Of a stretch of 20,354 nt of DNA, positions 9,582 to 19,318 are shown piece by piece. The notes under the pieces are model-generated. The model saw nothing but the letters and a program-made list of their open reading frames with translations. It was not told the DNA's origin and made no database searches. Position 1 is the first letter of the stretch. Each line of letters opens with the position of its first letter. The position numbers were made by a program, and so were the translations under genes. Source of the stretch: Zygophlyctis sp. KS116 (lineage: Eukaryota > Chytridiomycota); contig BAAFSQ010000180.1 of assembly GCA_054661495.1 (NCBI GenBank), positions 1 through 20,354 on the forward strand, in the 5' to 3' direction.

Positions 9582-12033
9582 ATGGCCAATTTATCTAGAA
9601 ATATATGGAAATGGCTTCAGTACATGTATCTATCTATTCCAGTCAAGAATTTGAAACGGTATTGCTTATTTAATAATACAAAGTGATTTTTCAAATGGAT
9701 ACTTGATTGCCGAGGTAATGTCCAAATATCATCCAGCGTATATTCAGATGCATTCCTTTGATAACGGATCCAGTAAGGCCGTAAGGAATAATAATTGGCA
9801 GCTGCTTGAAAGGGCATTTAAAGTAAGATTGGTTTAATAATGATAGAAATTGAAAATCCCAATAACTTCAGATACGATCAACAAAGTGGAACAAAATAAT
9901 GTTGATGCGGTTCAAGTTTTGTTATCAGTTTTATATCATTTTCATCTTAATTACAAAGTTAAAAATATTCCAAAAGAAGAATCGCTGATCGCCAAAGAAT
10001 GCGAACTTGGACTATTTAGATCTAAAACTCCACAAGATAGCCATATATTCACAATGAATCCAAAGGCCATAAGTTTATTATGTGAAAATGAAGATGATGT
10101 TTACTCTGGGAAAATTCCAAGTTTGAAATTATTTTGTTCGATCTTGGGCGCCGAAGAGGTTGGTCAGGGAGTCCGATATGTTGCTTTTCCAAATGCCGCT
10201 CGAACACTCATATCTGCTGCTGTTAAAACTATGGACTTTGATCAAATTGACAATATCGCAAGTAAATTAGCGCAAAAGGTAAGTGGGCAAATCGGGTTCT
10301 CATTAGTAGAAACCAGAGTTTATCAACCGATTTGAATCCAGCCCTCCGTACGATCAACAGATTATATTAGACATTTTTATTTTCTATATTCTAAATCACT
10401 CTATCGATTCTAAGACATTTATTGGTAATTTTTCAGATGAGTAATATTTAGTGGCAACCACCATCTTATCATTTTTGGGATCAGTTTACAGGAGTCTTAA
10501 AGCGTTTGAAGGTGATGCTTTTGGGATATTGATTGCTTCAAAGGATTTTCCTAATTTAATGCAGGAGATTAATACAGGGAAATTAGATAAAATTCCATAC
10601 ATTACCCAGATAATTTCTTCATTCATGAAAATGGATAGTCAGGATCAAGACCGAGTTTCTTCTCTGCTATATCTCAAGGTATTTACAGTTTTTTAAAATA
10701 AGGATTATCTCATAAAATTTTCTGGGAGTGTTGCAAGTCAATCATATTTTTCAAAGAGTGCAACAGGTGGTTCATTCATATACTTTTTAAGCTCACTTAG
10801 CTTTTTAAAGTTTAGAATGTACCATCATGCAGAATCGCAATATACTACTTTGCATCTAAGTGAATGTATGACTGTTATAAATTCATATCGTAATCAACCA
10901 AAAGTAAAAATGAATTACATGTTTGGATCATCAGACTCCAAGGCATACCAAGTCGATCCTATTTTACCGCTACTGAATCTTGAAGGTATTTAATTCGAGT
11001 TACTAAATGAAAAGTATGCGCATCTTTGCATATAATGTCATCCTTAGTTCATTCAGGAATACTATTCAACAGTCCTATTCTGGTCGAGCTTTCTCTAAAT
11101 ACTATGGAAATATTTAAATCAGTTGTTTTACAAGCTCATTGTCCACTACCTTTAAAAAAAGCATTTTGTTTTCTCGTATGCTCTCTCGTTCTAAGGCAAT
11201 CAGATAATGAAGCCATCGAGAATTCTGAAATACTTCAAATAGCATCCGAATTACTTAAAAATCTTTCAGGAGAATCACTTGCCACAGGTACATTATGAAT
11301 TATTAATTATTGCAGCATTGAAATTATTTGCTCCTCTTATTCCTATCCACAAGGAATTATCCACATCATTCTTACAAGGAATGCTTGCTTTGGACGAATC
11401 ATTGCTCCTTCCTTTATTAGGTTATATGGATTCTCTAAATGAAAATGATTCAGGACTTATTTTTTGGGATCTTCCCTTCATTCTAAAAGCCTTACCTGTT
11501 GAAAAAACAATAATTCCATTTTTAACAATCGGGATAATGGTTGCATTAAGCCATTCAATCGTAACTTTTACAATCCAATAATATTAGAACCTTTATGCAC
11601 CTCTGAATGATTTACAGCTTGGTATCATTAACAGAACCCTAGAATCTACTCTAAACTATAGAAAAGATACCGATAATCAACTATGGAGAGATCTTTTTGA
11701 ATCACTTTATCCTAATTTATTTTTATCACTCTCTTCAACATCTACAAGCTCTAAATCTTGGAAAGCACTAAATCTTTGGATTGATTTATCCGGACCAAAT
11801 ATTATGAAAGATGTAATCCAATTTTAAAAGAATTAATCAATTAGAAATCTCCCGTTTTTATTACTGCATGTATTAAATGTTTTCTAGTTCGATCAACTGC
11901 ATCTAAAAGATTTGTTAAATCATTAAAGAAATGGAGAGATGGATCTAATGTATCAAAAGCAATGATTGCAAAAGAACAGATAAGTCAAATAGGGGAGATG
12001 TTGCCGAATATCGCAGCGGGACTTGCATTATAA
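9582..12033 (+). CDS. flagellar-type CH-domain protein (SPATA4-like N-terminus) with long helical C-terminus
   Basis: Ten exons: 9582-9658, 9684-9822, 9847-10278, 10310-10424, 10452-10678, 10703-10985, 11015-11287, 11316-11560, 11588-11812 and 11845-12033. The nine introns are 25, 24, 31, 27, 24, 29, 28, 27 and 32 nt, and the product is 734 residues. The first three exons build a calponin-homology-like domain (about 5-115): WKWLQYMYLSIPVKNLKRDF, SNGYLIAEVMSKYHPAYIQM, HSFDNGSS and NNWQLLERAFKKLKIPI. This matches the CH_2 type of SPATA4/SPEF1 ciliary proteins. The remaining 600 or so residues are leucine-rich and helical (ARM/HEAT-like in texture), with no family I recognise. The third acceptor is set at 10309, because ending at 10306 would put TAG in frame. 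The CH domain suggests a microtubule or axoneme role. Confidence 0.82.
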
Positions 12034-12101
12034 GATACGTCATCGAACAATAGATGGTCGGTGGGTAAGGAGTTTGTAAATTTAAACAAAATAAGATTTA
12101 A

Positions 12102-13432
12102 ATGTCTCTTACATCGCAAGCCGCTGACTCCAATGCCATACCATGGCTGTATCCTGTAAGCAAAATGATCTAATTCCAGGGCGGAAATCGACGATCCTTG
12201 AGCCAAGTTGACGCATTCATGATTTCAGCATTGGCTCCAGCCTTTGCTGTTATCTTTACAAACCCATTTGGTAATCTTTATTACTCATTCAGTTGTAGAT
12301 ACCATAAAGGTCCGACAGCAATTACAAACGGAAGGTTCTAAAAGTGGCAAAATCTATAAAAACTCTTATGATGCATTTACTAAAATCTACACTTCTGAAG
12401 GAATTAAAGGTCTTCAGAAAGGTCTTTTACCTGCAATCTTGAGGGAAGGATCAAAAAATCTCTTTAGAATTGGCATGTATGATCCAATAATGACTCTAAT
12501 ACATGATCCGGCTAAAGGTTCTGCTCCTGGTTGGAAAAGAATTTTGGCAGGATCAATGTGTGGGGCGATGGGAGCTTTCAGTTGTAATCCGTTTGAGTTG
12601 GTCAAAACTAGGCTTCAAGCAGCTTCTACAAAAGTGATTGTGGGGAAACATCAATTTGAGTATTTTTTTCAAACTAAAATATAGGTATACAGGTGTATGT
12701 AATGCTCTAAAGACAATTGTAAAAGATGATGGATTTATGGGACTTTATAGAGGTTCAACTCTAAGTATATTTAGATCCATATTGGGATCTGGAGCAAATT
12801 TGGCGACATATTCTCTCTTAAAAGAACATTTGATTCTTTCCAGAGGTTGGTCAGATGCTATTTATTTAGATGTAATATGTGGATTGTCTTCAGGAGTTGT
12901 TTCATGCATATTTATGAACCCAGTAGATGTTGTTAGGACAAGATATTATAATCAAAAGTATGTTGATGGGAAGGGAGTTACATATTCTTCAGGTTTACAT
13001 GCTGCAAAAGCAATTTTGAAAAAAGAAGGTGCATTGGCATTCTATACTGGATTTACAAGTCACTTTTTACGGATTGGTCCTCACTTTATTTTAACTTTTC
13101 TTTTTTTGGGAGTTTTACGAAGAAATTTGGCAGATCTTTACTCTAAATTAGACTTAAAGGAATCTTTTCATTATTTTGACAAGGATTCTGATGGAGTGAT
13201 AGACGATGATGAGCTTTCAGGTCTTATAAAGTTAATACTGTCAAAATCAACGGAAGAATTTGGTAATAATCTTCAGGAACACGAAAAAATACTAAGCATT
13301 TATAAATCACGAATCATGTCAAAGGCAGATGTAAATCAAGATGGAGTAATCGATATTGATGAATATGCACTAGTAGAATCTGAACTTAAATCTATATACA
13401 AGGAAAGGAAAACAGCAAGCCGTAATTTATAA
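12102..13432 (+). CDS. mitochondrial carrier (OAC1/SLC25A35-like) with C-terminal EF-hand pair
   Basis: Four exons, 12102-12155, 12180-12270, 12299-12659 and 12685-13432, with introns of 24, 28 and 25 nt, encode 417 residues. The three carrier signatures are NPFDTIKVR (made by splicing at 12270/12299), NPFELVKTR and NPVDVVRTR, the last followed by YYNQ. This is the pattern of the oxaloacetate/SLC25A34-35 group. After the sixth membrane segment (GPHFILTFLFLGVL) the same uninterrupted exon continues into two EF-hands: DKDSDGVIDDDE (about residues 334-345) and DVNQDGVIDIDE (about 384-395), both with intact ligand positions. Known calcium-regulated carriers (SCaMC, aralar) carry EF-hands at the N-terminus. 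The start at 12102 depends on the 24-nt first intron; a shorter start at 12219 is possible. It ends 42 bp from the convergent WOPR gene. Confidence 0.87.
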
Positions 13433-13474
13433 CAAATCTTTTAATCAAAAAATGCAATGCAAAATCTTTTTTAA

Positions 13475-14492
13475 TCAATTCCAAGGCACCGTATTCTCCA
13501 TAAGCAAGAATTCTTCAAAGTTAAGCTCACCAATAGACAATGAAGGCATTTTTGCATCATCGATCTCATCATCACCAAAAAGTTCTTTTGTTATCTCTTC
13601 GATATCCAGATAATCGCTACATGGGATTTCAGGCTGTTGAGTTAATTTCTCTACAGATATTTCTGATTTCATCATTTCGAGATCATTCGTGATTGTAGAC
13701 TCAAAATCCAAAATTCCATTTACAATATCTTCATTTTGAGTCCAAACCGAATCAAATACAGAATGTAGTTCAATTGACGATTCAGAGCTAAATGTCCGAT
13801 CTCTAGATTCATCCTCTTCCTCTGAATTAAACTCATCTCCATTTTGATCTACAGCTCTTCTAAATCCTTGCCCGTACAATAGATCATTCCCAATTTGAAG
13901 ATCTTGAAGTGATGGAGTATCACGAGGAGTCGAAAGCTTGTCCAGATAAGGATCTTGATAGCTCACTAGATGCTGAGTCGCCCTATCCAATTAGTATATT
14001 CATGTACCCTTTGATTTGGACTGAAAGAGTCCGCTTAATCAATCCTCGCGGCTTGATCGCATAGGTCCCCTTTGATCCTGTAATCTCTTTTCTTCCTTGT
14101 CGAAATATAACTCTGCGATCACTCTTCTTATATGATTTAGCCTTTGGTAATTTATCTTCAGCTTCCCGATAGATGAGGAAATTCCCATTAATCTAGTCTT
14201 AGTCCCAAGATCTTACTCTGCTGGGAGTCCAGAGGCGTGTATCAGTCCTAGAGTAAGTAAATAAAGAAATACCATCTTTTCATTTTAGATTCTCTTTCAT
14301 CAAACACAAATACCGATCCATGCCTTATCATCTAAATCATTTTAAGTAAGTCCGAGATCTTACATTTTTCTGCTCATGCGAGATCCTTCTATTGACTCTA
14401 TTCAAGATCCCTTGCCTAGCAGCTTCTAGGATAAGTAATGCATCTCTTGTAGTCTCAATGCTCCCGAAAAAAGTCTCAGCTCCAATGATCAT
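13475..14492 (-). CDS. WOPR-family (Gti1/Pac2, Wor1/Ryp1) transcription factor
   Basis: Five exons on the minus strand, 14492-14364, 14331-14273, 14247-14217, 14192-14008 and 13982-13475, with introns of 32, 25, 24 and 25 nt, encode 303 residues. The first half is a clear WOPR DNA-binding domain. Its blocks in order are ETFFGSIETTRDALLILEAA, RQGILNRVNRRIS, GSVFVFDERESKMKRWTD, LWTPSR-INGNFLIYREAED and, after a basic linker, KPRGLIKRTLSVQIKG-ATQHLVSYQD. The hyphens mark splice junctions. The second half is acidic and may be an activation region. WOPR proteins are fungal regulators of development, dimorphism and conidiation. The exact start is the first ATG after an in-frame TGA; a further 5' exon cannot be excluded. 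The preceding gene on this strand, Dbp10, ends 55 bp upstream. Confidence 0.9.
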
Positions 14493-14547
14493 TTTAAACG
14501 TGATAATCGTGTGAAAGGCTTTTCAATTGGCCCAAAAGTTTATTCAT

Positions 14548-17434
14548 CTATTTCTTCTTTTTATTCTTTGCAAGGAAATGTCTTCCTGTTTTCTGTCTAC
14601 GCTTTTCTTTTTCATTTCTTTGCTTTTGAATTTGATGTCCACTCTTGAGTTCAGATCTAACTCCTCTCTTGTTTTTCGTAGGATAGTCTGGCAAAGATTC
14701 ACCTTGACTCTTCTTATATTGTCGCTTCTTCTCCTTTCTATCAAAATGTTTGGAGTTTGGATCAGGTGCAGTAATCTTTGTATGACGGTATCTTCGCGAT
14801 CCAAAAGGAACTCCTCCAGTCTTTGAGAATTGTTTGGCATCGGCCAATTCACTCTCTCCAGTGCGTGGTAATTTTACTTTTCTCTTGCTCTGCCATTCTT
14901 TGAACCTAAAATATTAGAAAATAAAAAAACTGTTGAAACGATCCAATATAAGTTGGATCTTTTCATCGCTATTCCGCAACTTAGTAACCTCAGATTCTAT
15001 ACAAAAAGAATTGAGGGTAATTGATTACGGTAAAAATGTAAAGAGTAATAAACATACCTTGTGCTCTTGAAACTTGCTGGGATTAAAGCACCAGATTCTG
15101 TTCTAATAAGTTTTTTGTTATCACTTCCTACTGTAGGTCTGACAAAATTATGCTTTTTAGAGTCCCAAGTAAGTGCTGATTTACGGCGTTTTAGTCCATT
15201 TTCGTCATCTCCTATTAAATCAAAGGCGACAGAGTCGGCTCTATCCAAAAATGAGGTCCTAGGGTCAGAAGATTGCATTGTATATCCCTTTTCAATATCT
15301 GCATCTGATGGTTTATAAGACATATAGAATTCCTTATCTCTATAATCACTTTTATCATCTAAGGTAAAATTAGTTTGGTTTACCTAAATCTCTTGACTTT
15401 CTTTTTTTAGAATTAATTTGTTGAAATTCCAATAAGCCTTCTTCATCATTGATATCATTCTTGCTATTTTCTATCAAATTCTCCTGATCATAATGACTTT
15501 TTGACTGCAACTCTATTCTTTGCTCTTTCACAATTTCTATGAGATTATTTAACTGCGATCTTCTCTTATGCATCACTGTAGCTTCTGAAGATTTTGTACC
15601 ACGCTTTCCAACTTCGAAAACAGTTTCAGTAGGTCTAAACTTTGACAAAGACTCAATAAATTCATTTCGTCTTTTATCAGAATCATCAATACGATTCACT
15701 AATATAAATTCAAAAAAATTACATAATATAGGAAATATTCCCAAAGACTTTAATGGAATTTCTTTAGCTCTTTTGTATGATTCATTAGATGCCATTGGAC
15801 GGGAACGGTAATACATTTTGCATGAATTGGCCATTGTAGTAGCCAATGATTCCTTTAAAATAAATAAAATTAGAAATCATACCAAGGTTGCATTTTCCTT
15901 ATTTCTTCTCAATACGTCTTCCAATTCTAACCCAATCATTGAATCGGGTACTATGCCAAATATTATATCCTTTGTATAATCAGGTTCAGCATTTTTTTCA
16001 GAAACTGTAGCGGCATATACCAATGGCCGTGCAGAAAATAGTTGGAAATCAAGCATAAAAGGAATCTGGAGATAAGTTTTAAACAAATACCTCGTCTGTA
16101 GCTACTAACGACCATGCCTTTCCACTTCTTCCAGCTCTAGCAACTCGACCAACTCTGTGTACAAAAGTCTTACAAGTTGCAGGAAAATCATAATTTATCA
16201 CATGATCCAATAATGGAATATCTAAACCTCTAGCAGCAACATCTGTGACAATCAAAACCTTTTCTTTTTCCGATCTAAATCTAGCTAAATGAATCCTTCT
16301 AGCTTGCTGATCTAGAGCTCCATAAATATATGTATTTTGTATTCCGACACACTGTAGCAACTCATGAAGGTATTCAACATGATGCTTGGTAGCAGTGAAA
16401 ATAATTGTTTGTTCGTCATTTACAATTAAATTCTTGAGTAAATATATGAGCATTGCATCCTTTTGCTCCTTTTTAAGTGAAAAGAAATACATTTGCAAGT
16501 CTTTACTAATTTTTGTATCGACATCCAATCTAATCAATGCAGGATCACTTAAATCTGCTCTAGCAAAATCAACCAAAGTTTTAGGCATAGTTGCAGAAAA
16601 TAAAAGCGTTTGTCGGGATTCTGGCAATTTGAACAAAATTTCATGCAACTGTTCAGCAAATCCCATTTCAAAAAGACGATCTGCCTCATCAAATACTACA
16701 TATTCAATTGTTTTCAAGTCTAAAGACATTTCAATCATCAAATGCATCAATCTTCCCGGAGTAGCGATTATAATATCTGGATTGCTAGCAATAGCAGAGA
16801 ATTGATCATCAATATGCTCTCCACCCACTAATACACAGTATCTCAAGTCTGTATGTTTCCCCAAATCCTTGCAAAATTTAAGCGTTTGCACTGCCAATTC
16901 TCTACTTGGGGAAAGAATCAGTCCTCTTGCACCAACTTTTCCGGAATGTGTTTTAAGTCTCTCCAATAAGGGAATCAAGAAAGCAGCTGTTTTACCTGAT
17001 CCAGTTCTTGCCATTGCTACAACATCTCTTCCATCTAAAACCACTGGAATTGCCTTTCGTTGAATTGGGGTCGGCACTTTGTAACCCATGTGTCCGATCG
17101 CCTTGTAAACAGGAAGACAGAGACCCATTGATTGAAATCCTCCTGATTTCTTTCCTTTTCTATTAGCAGCTATTTGTGACTGTTGAATGATATCTTCTTC
17201 TTGATCATAATCAGTATCAGACGCTGATATTTCCAATAAATCATTTTGATCAGAGATGGGCGCAACTTCAAAATCCGATCCATCTTGATCTGATGCTAAT
17301 GCATCATCTTTTGTCGGTTTCTTAAATCTTTTCAAATTCTTTGGCATTGGTAGAGAAGAATAGTTTTTCTTTTCGCAGGTTTGGGAATGAAAATTCTCTG
17401 TTCGGACTTGAGGTGAACGATTTTTGTTTGTCAT
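14548..17434 (-). CDS. DBP10: DEAD-box ATP-dependent RNA helicase Dbp10/DDX54
   Basis: Five exons, 17434-16091, 16065-15883, 15852-15384, 15358-15058 and 14905-14548, with introns of 25, 30, 25 and 152 nt, encode 884 residues, close to human DDX54. Helicase motifs are complete: Q-motif region GGFQSMGL to PTPIQRK (99-126), ARTGSGKT (142-149), PSREL, TPGR, DEAD (249-252), SAT (280-282) and [11 protein letters not shown] (about 426-436). The C-terminus has the Dbp10-specific part ([20 protein letters not shown], later a lysine/arginine-rich tail). Dbp10 acts in the nucleolus in 60S ribosomal subunit maturation. The N-terminal 95 residues are acidic and divergent. The fourth intron is about five times longer than any other intron here. 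Confidence 0.94.
14906..15057 (-). other. 152-nt intron of DBP10, uniquely long, with internal hairpin
   Basis: The intron begins GTATGT and ends CTAATATTTTAG on the minus strand and joins FKST-R-FKEWQ in frame. All other inferred introns are 20-32 nt. It contains GATCCAA-CTTATA-TTGGATC, a perfect 7-bp stem with a 6-nt loop, at 14940-14959. No coding frame through it is compatible with both neighbouring exons. It could host a small non-coding RNA, but I found no convincing C/D box pair in the right order. Confidence 0.6.
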
Positions 17435-17675
17435 GTGCTAGGTTGACTATAAAGTATTATGAAGCAGAATAAGAGTATGGCATCAAGAATACTAGTTTGC
17501 CTGAGAAAACTTGCAATCAAGAATTTGGTTTTTAAATTTTATCAGACAGATTGCTCAATGATTTATCAAGTGAACATGTAGGAATTAAGTAAGTTTGAAA
17601 CATCCTTAAATCATAAACCATTTTATTTTTAGTTTTTCATGAGATATCAGTTCTAAGATAGATAAGAGATCGCAC
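17435..17675. other. intergenic space between DBP10 start and the LRR gene 3' flank
   Basis: No coding frame is supported. The right part, from about 17611, is the far 3' flank of LRR copy 1 and is nearly identical to 19717-19779. The left part should hold the DBP10 promoter. Confidence 0.5.
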
Positions 17676-18170
17676 GTTTTTTTGTTGTTTTCTTGGAGTT
17701 TTATAGTTTTTTTGATGTTTTCTTGGAGTTTTATAGTTTTTTTGTTGTTTTTTAGAGTTTTATAGTTTTTTTGTTGTTTTTTAGAGTTTTATAGTTTTTT
17801 TAAAGTTTTTTGTAATGGTTCATGATGAAATGATTCGAATTTACGCTATCAAAACTGTATTTCCCCAAAGACCTCTGTTCACAGAGTCAATAAATGGAGC
17901 ATCGACATATTGCTTACTGTTATCTGGTAGAATATAGTAGGCAGACTTTAACGCATCGTTTGCATTGATGCATTCTGTAGAACTCACAAAGCCAATACGA
18001 CCATTAAAAGACCATTGGCCACAGTTTTTGCGAACATTCTTCCAAAGTGATGATAAACCTCTAGTCATGGTGTCAACAGCATTCTTGCAGGCATTTATAC
18101 GAGTTGAATTTCCTAAAATGTATGTTGGGTCACAAAATGCACGTTGAGCATTCAAACAATCCTGGTATGG
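17611..18170. repeat. segmental duplication, copy A (LRR gene C-terminus plus 3' flank)
   Basis: The sequence from TCATAAACCATTTTATTTTT through the tandem repeats, the stop codon and the cysteine-rich C-terminal coding region is repeated in the same orientation at 19717-20242. Coding parts have diverged by scattered substitutions. The 3' flanks differ in tandem-repeat number and by a short insertion (TGTTTCATTCGTT) in copy B. Confidence 0.85.
17676..17813. repeat. 29-30 bp T-rich tandem repeat in LRR copy 1 3' flank
   Basis: Four units (17676-17705, 17706-17735, 17736-17764, 17765-17793) plus a partial unit. Each begins GTTTTTTTG(T/A)TGTTTT and ends GAGTTTTATA. The last two full units are identical. 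The repeat lies just downstream of the minus-strand stop codon and probably falls in the 3' UTR. Confidence 0.85.
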
Positions 18171-18704
18171 ATTGCCTAATGCATTATTGTTTGAATCAGT
18201 ATTGCAAGTGAATTTCCAATCTCCAATGTTTTGAGAGAATACTTGAGCTCTTTTAGTAAATGGTGTAGCAGATCCAGTAGAAAGACAAGCAAGGGGAATT
18301 CCTGCAGGAGGGAAAAGAACAGCAGGAGTTACAGTGGATACACAACCACAAATAGTAATGCTAGTATCGCTAGCAGCTCTTATTATTATAAATAAAAATT
18401 ATTACACTTGCAGTCCACATTTTGCAGTAAAAGCAGCACTTAAGGATGGATTGTTGTAAAGCCACCTGTTATTTTAAAATTTAGAAAATAGTTACAGATA
18501 AGTCAATTTTATCAAATTTCCAATCGAAGCAGGAATCGAACCTGAGAGCTGGTTGTTGTAAAGACGACTTTTATTCAAAATAATTACAGAAGTTGCAAAT
18601 TTATCCAATTTCCAATCGCAGCAGGAATTGAACCTGAGAGTTGATTGCTAAAAAGACGACTTCATTTTAATTTAGAAAATATTTACAGCCAAGTCAAACT
18701 TGTT
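17841..18704 (-). CDS. leucine-rich-repeat, cysteine-rich protein, copy 1 (5'-truncated)
   Basis: Exons on the minus strand are a remnant 18704-18687, LRR exons 18659-18588 and 18567-18496, then 18465-18406 and the last exon 18378-17841. The introns between them are 27, 20, 30 and 27 nt. Each full LRR exon is exactly 72 nt, starts and ends in phase 2 and codes one 24-residue plant-type repeat (RLYNNQLSGSIPASIGNLIK). The final about 195 residues form a non-LRR domain with about ten cysteines (ITICGCVSTV, FTCNTD, QDCLNAQRAFCDP, ACKNAV, KNCGQW, ECINAND), ending GLWGNTVLIA. This architecture suggests a secreted or cell-surface protein. Signal peptide and earlier repeats are missing: at about 18704 the sequence switches into hAT transposase DNA. 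Confidence 0.75.
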
Positions 18705-19188
18705 AGTTTTACTGTTGCGACTGTTCTGGATCCAAGATTTAACATTCAGTACTATAAAGCAGCTGACTCTTATGGAAATTCTGAATCAGTAGAAAAAATA
18801 ATTCAGGCTGTAGAACACATATACTGCATGTATTATCAGCCAGTTGAAGAGAATATGCAATCGCAATCGATTCGGACACAAAATTCTTGGCATAAAATTT
18901 TTGAAAAAACAAAAAAAACAGTTGTTGATTCTAAAAATGAATTTAAAAGATACTTGATGGAGCCAATACTTGAAGGGACAGAAACTGATGATGTTCTGAT
19001 GTGGTGGAAATTCAACTCTAAAAAATATCCAAATTTATCCAGAATGGCACGAGATTATCTCGCAATCCCTGGTACTTCTGCAAGTTCAGAAAGATTATTC
19101 AAGCGGAAAGGATTTAATTACAGAAAAACGCAATTTATTGTCTTCTGAAACTGTTCGCGCATGTCAATGTCTAAAATCTTGGATTTAA
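18705..19188 (+). pseudogene. hAT transposase C-terminal pseudogene
   Basis: The frame reads VSFTVATVLDPRFNIQYYK, then WWKFNSKKYPNLSRMARDYL and IPGTSASSERLF. These are the conserved late RNase H-like and dimerisation blocks of hAT transposases. Right after ERLF (about 19100) the frame is shifted: the expected continuation SGKDLITEKRNLLSSETVRA and CQCLKSWI is encoded in another frame, ending at TAA 19186-19188. The N-terminal majority is absent. The subfamily differs from the elements at the left of the window. Confidence 0.82.
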
Positions 19189-19304
19189 TCAAATCTTTCA
19201 AATTTTAAATGATTTGACTTGGAAAAAATACACTATTTGAATTTGGATTTGTTGTTGGAGATTTGAATTTGTTCTCAAATAATTTGATTTGTTGCGGAAC
19301 ACTA
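18705..19304 (+). mobile_element. 3' remnant of a fourth hAT element
   Basis: The transposase C-terminal part is followed by about 100 bp of subterminal sequence rich in GATTTG/GAATTTG motifs. A terminus TTGCGGAACACTA ends at 19304. The left end is a sharp junction with the LRR exon at about 18704, so the 5' portion is lost. Confidence 0.7.
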
Positions 19305-19318
19305 GTAGTGTTCCGCAA
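19292..19318. repeat. palindromic junction of two hAT termini
   Basis: TTGCGGAACACT (19292-19303), AGT, then AGTGTTCCGCAA (19307-19318) form a perfect 12-bp inverted repeat with a 3-nt centre. It fits the right end of the left hAT remnant abutting the left end of another copy. Confidence 0.85.

Noticed and set aside
9617-9817. Minus-strand 66-codon ORF that looked like a small mitochondrial protein
   Set aside because: It lies antisense to exons 1 and 2 of the CH-domain gene, whose spliced product matches a known domain over exactly this stretch.
10279-10306. A 28-nt third intron in the CH-domain gene
   Set aside because: It would place TAG directly in frame. Ending the intron at 10309 keeps the frame open.
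12271-12292. A 22-nt intron at the first carrier signature
   Set aside because: Using the acceptor at 12298 (28 nt) gives the exact PxDxxKxR signature NPFDTIKVR. The 22-nt version inserts extra residues into it.
14527-14852. Plus-strand and alternative minus-frame ORFs overlapping the DBP10 tail
   Set aside because: The minus frame ending at 14548 joins DBP10 in frame and has its lysine-rich tail. The others are out-of-frame translations of low-complexity sequence.
14906-15057. A C/D box snoRNA in the long DBP10 intron
   Set aside because: A CTGA and a GCGATGA are present on the minus strand, but in the wrong order and without terminal C and D boxes. The hairpin alone does not define an RNA class.
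14967-15057. A coding cassette exon within the 152-nt intron
   Set aside because: Using the internal acceptor ending at 14997 gives an in-frame TGA at once. The other acceptor leaves the downstream exon out of frame.
16386-17063. Plus-strand ORFs across the DBP10 helicase region
   Set aside because: They are antisense shadows of a well-conserved helicase coding sequence and have no recognisable domains.
17676-17813. CRISPR-like repeat array
   Set aside because: The units are direct 29-30 bp tandem repeats without spacers, in a eukaryotic gene's 3' flank.
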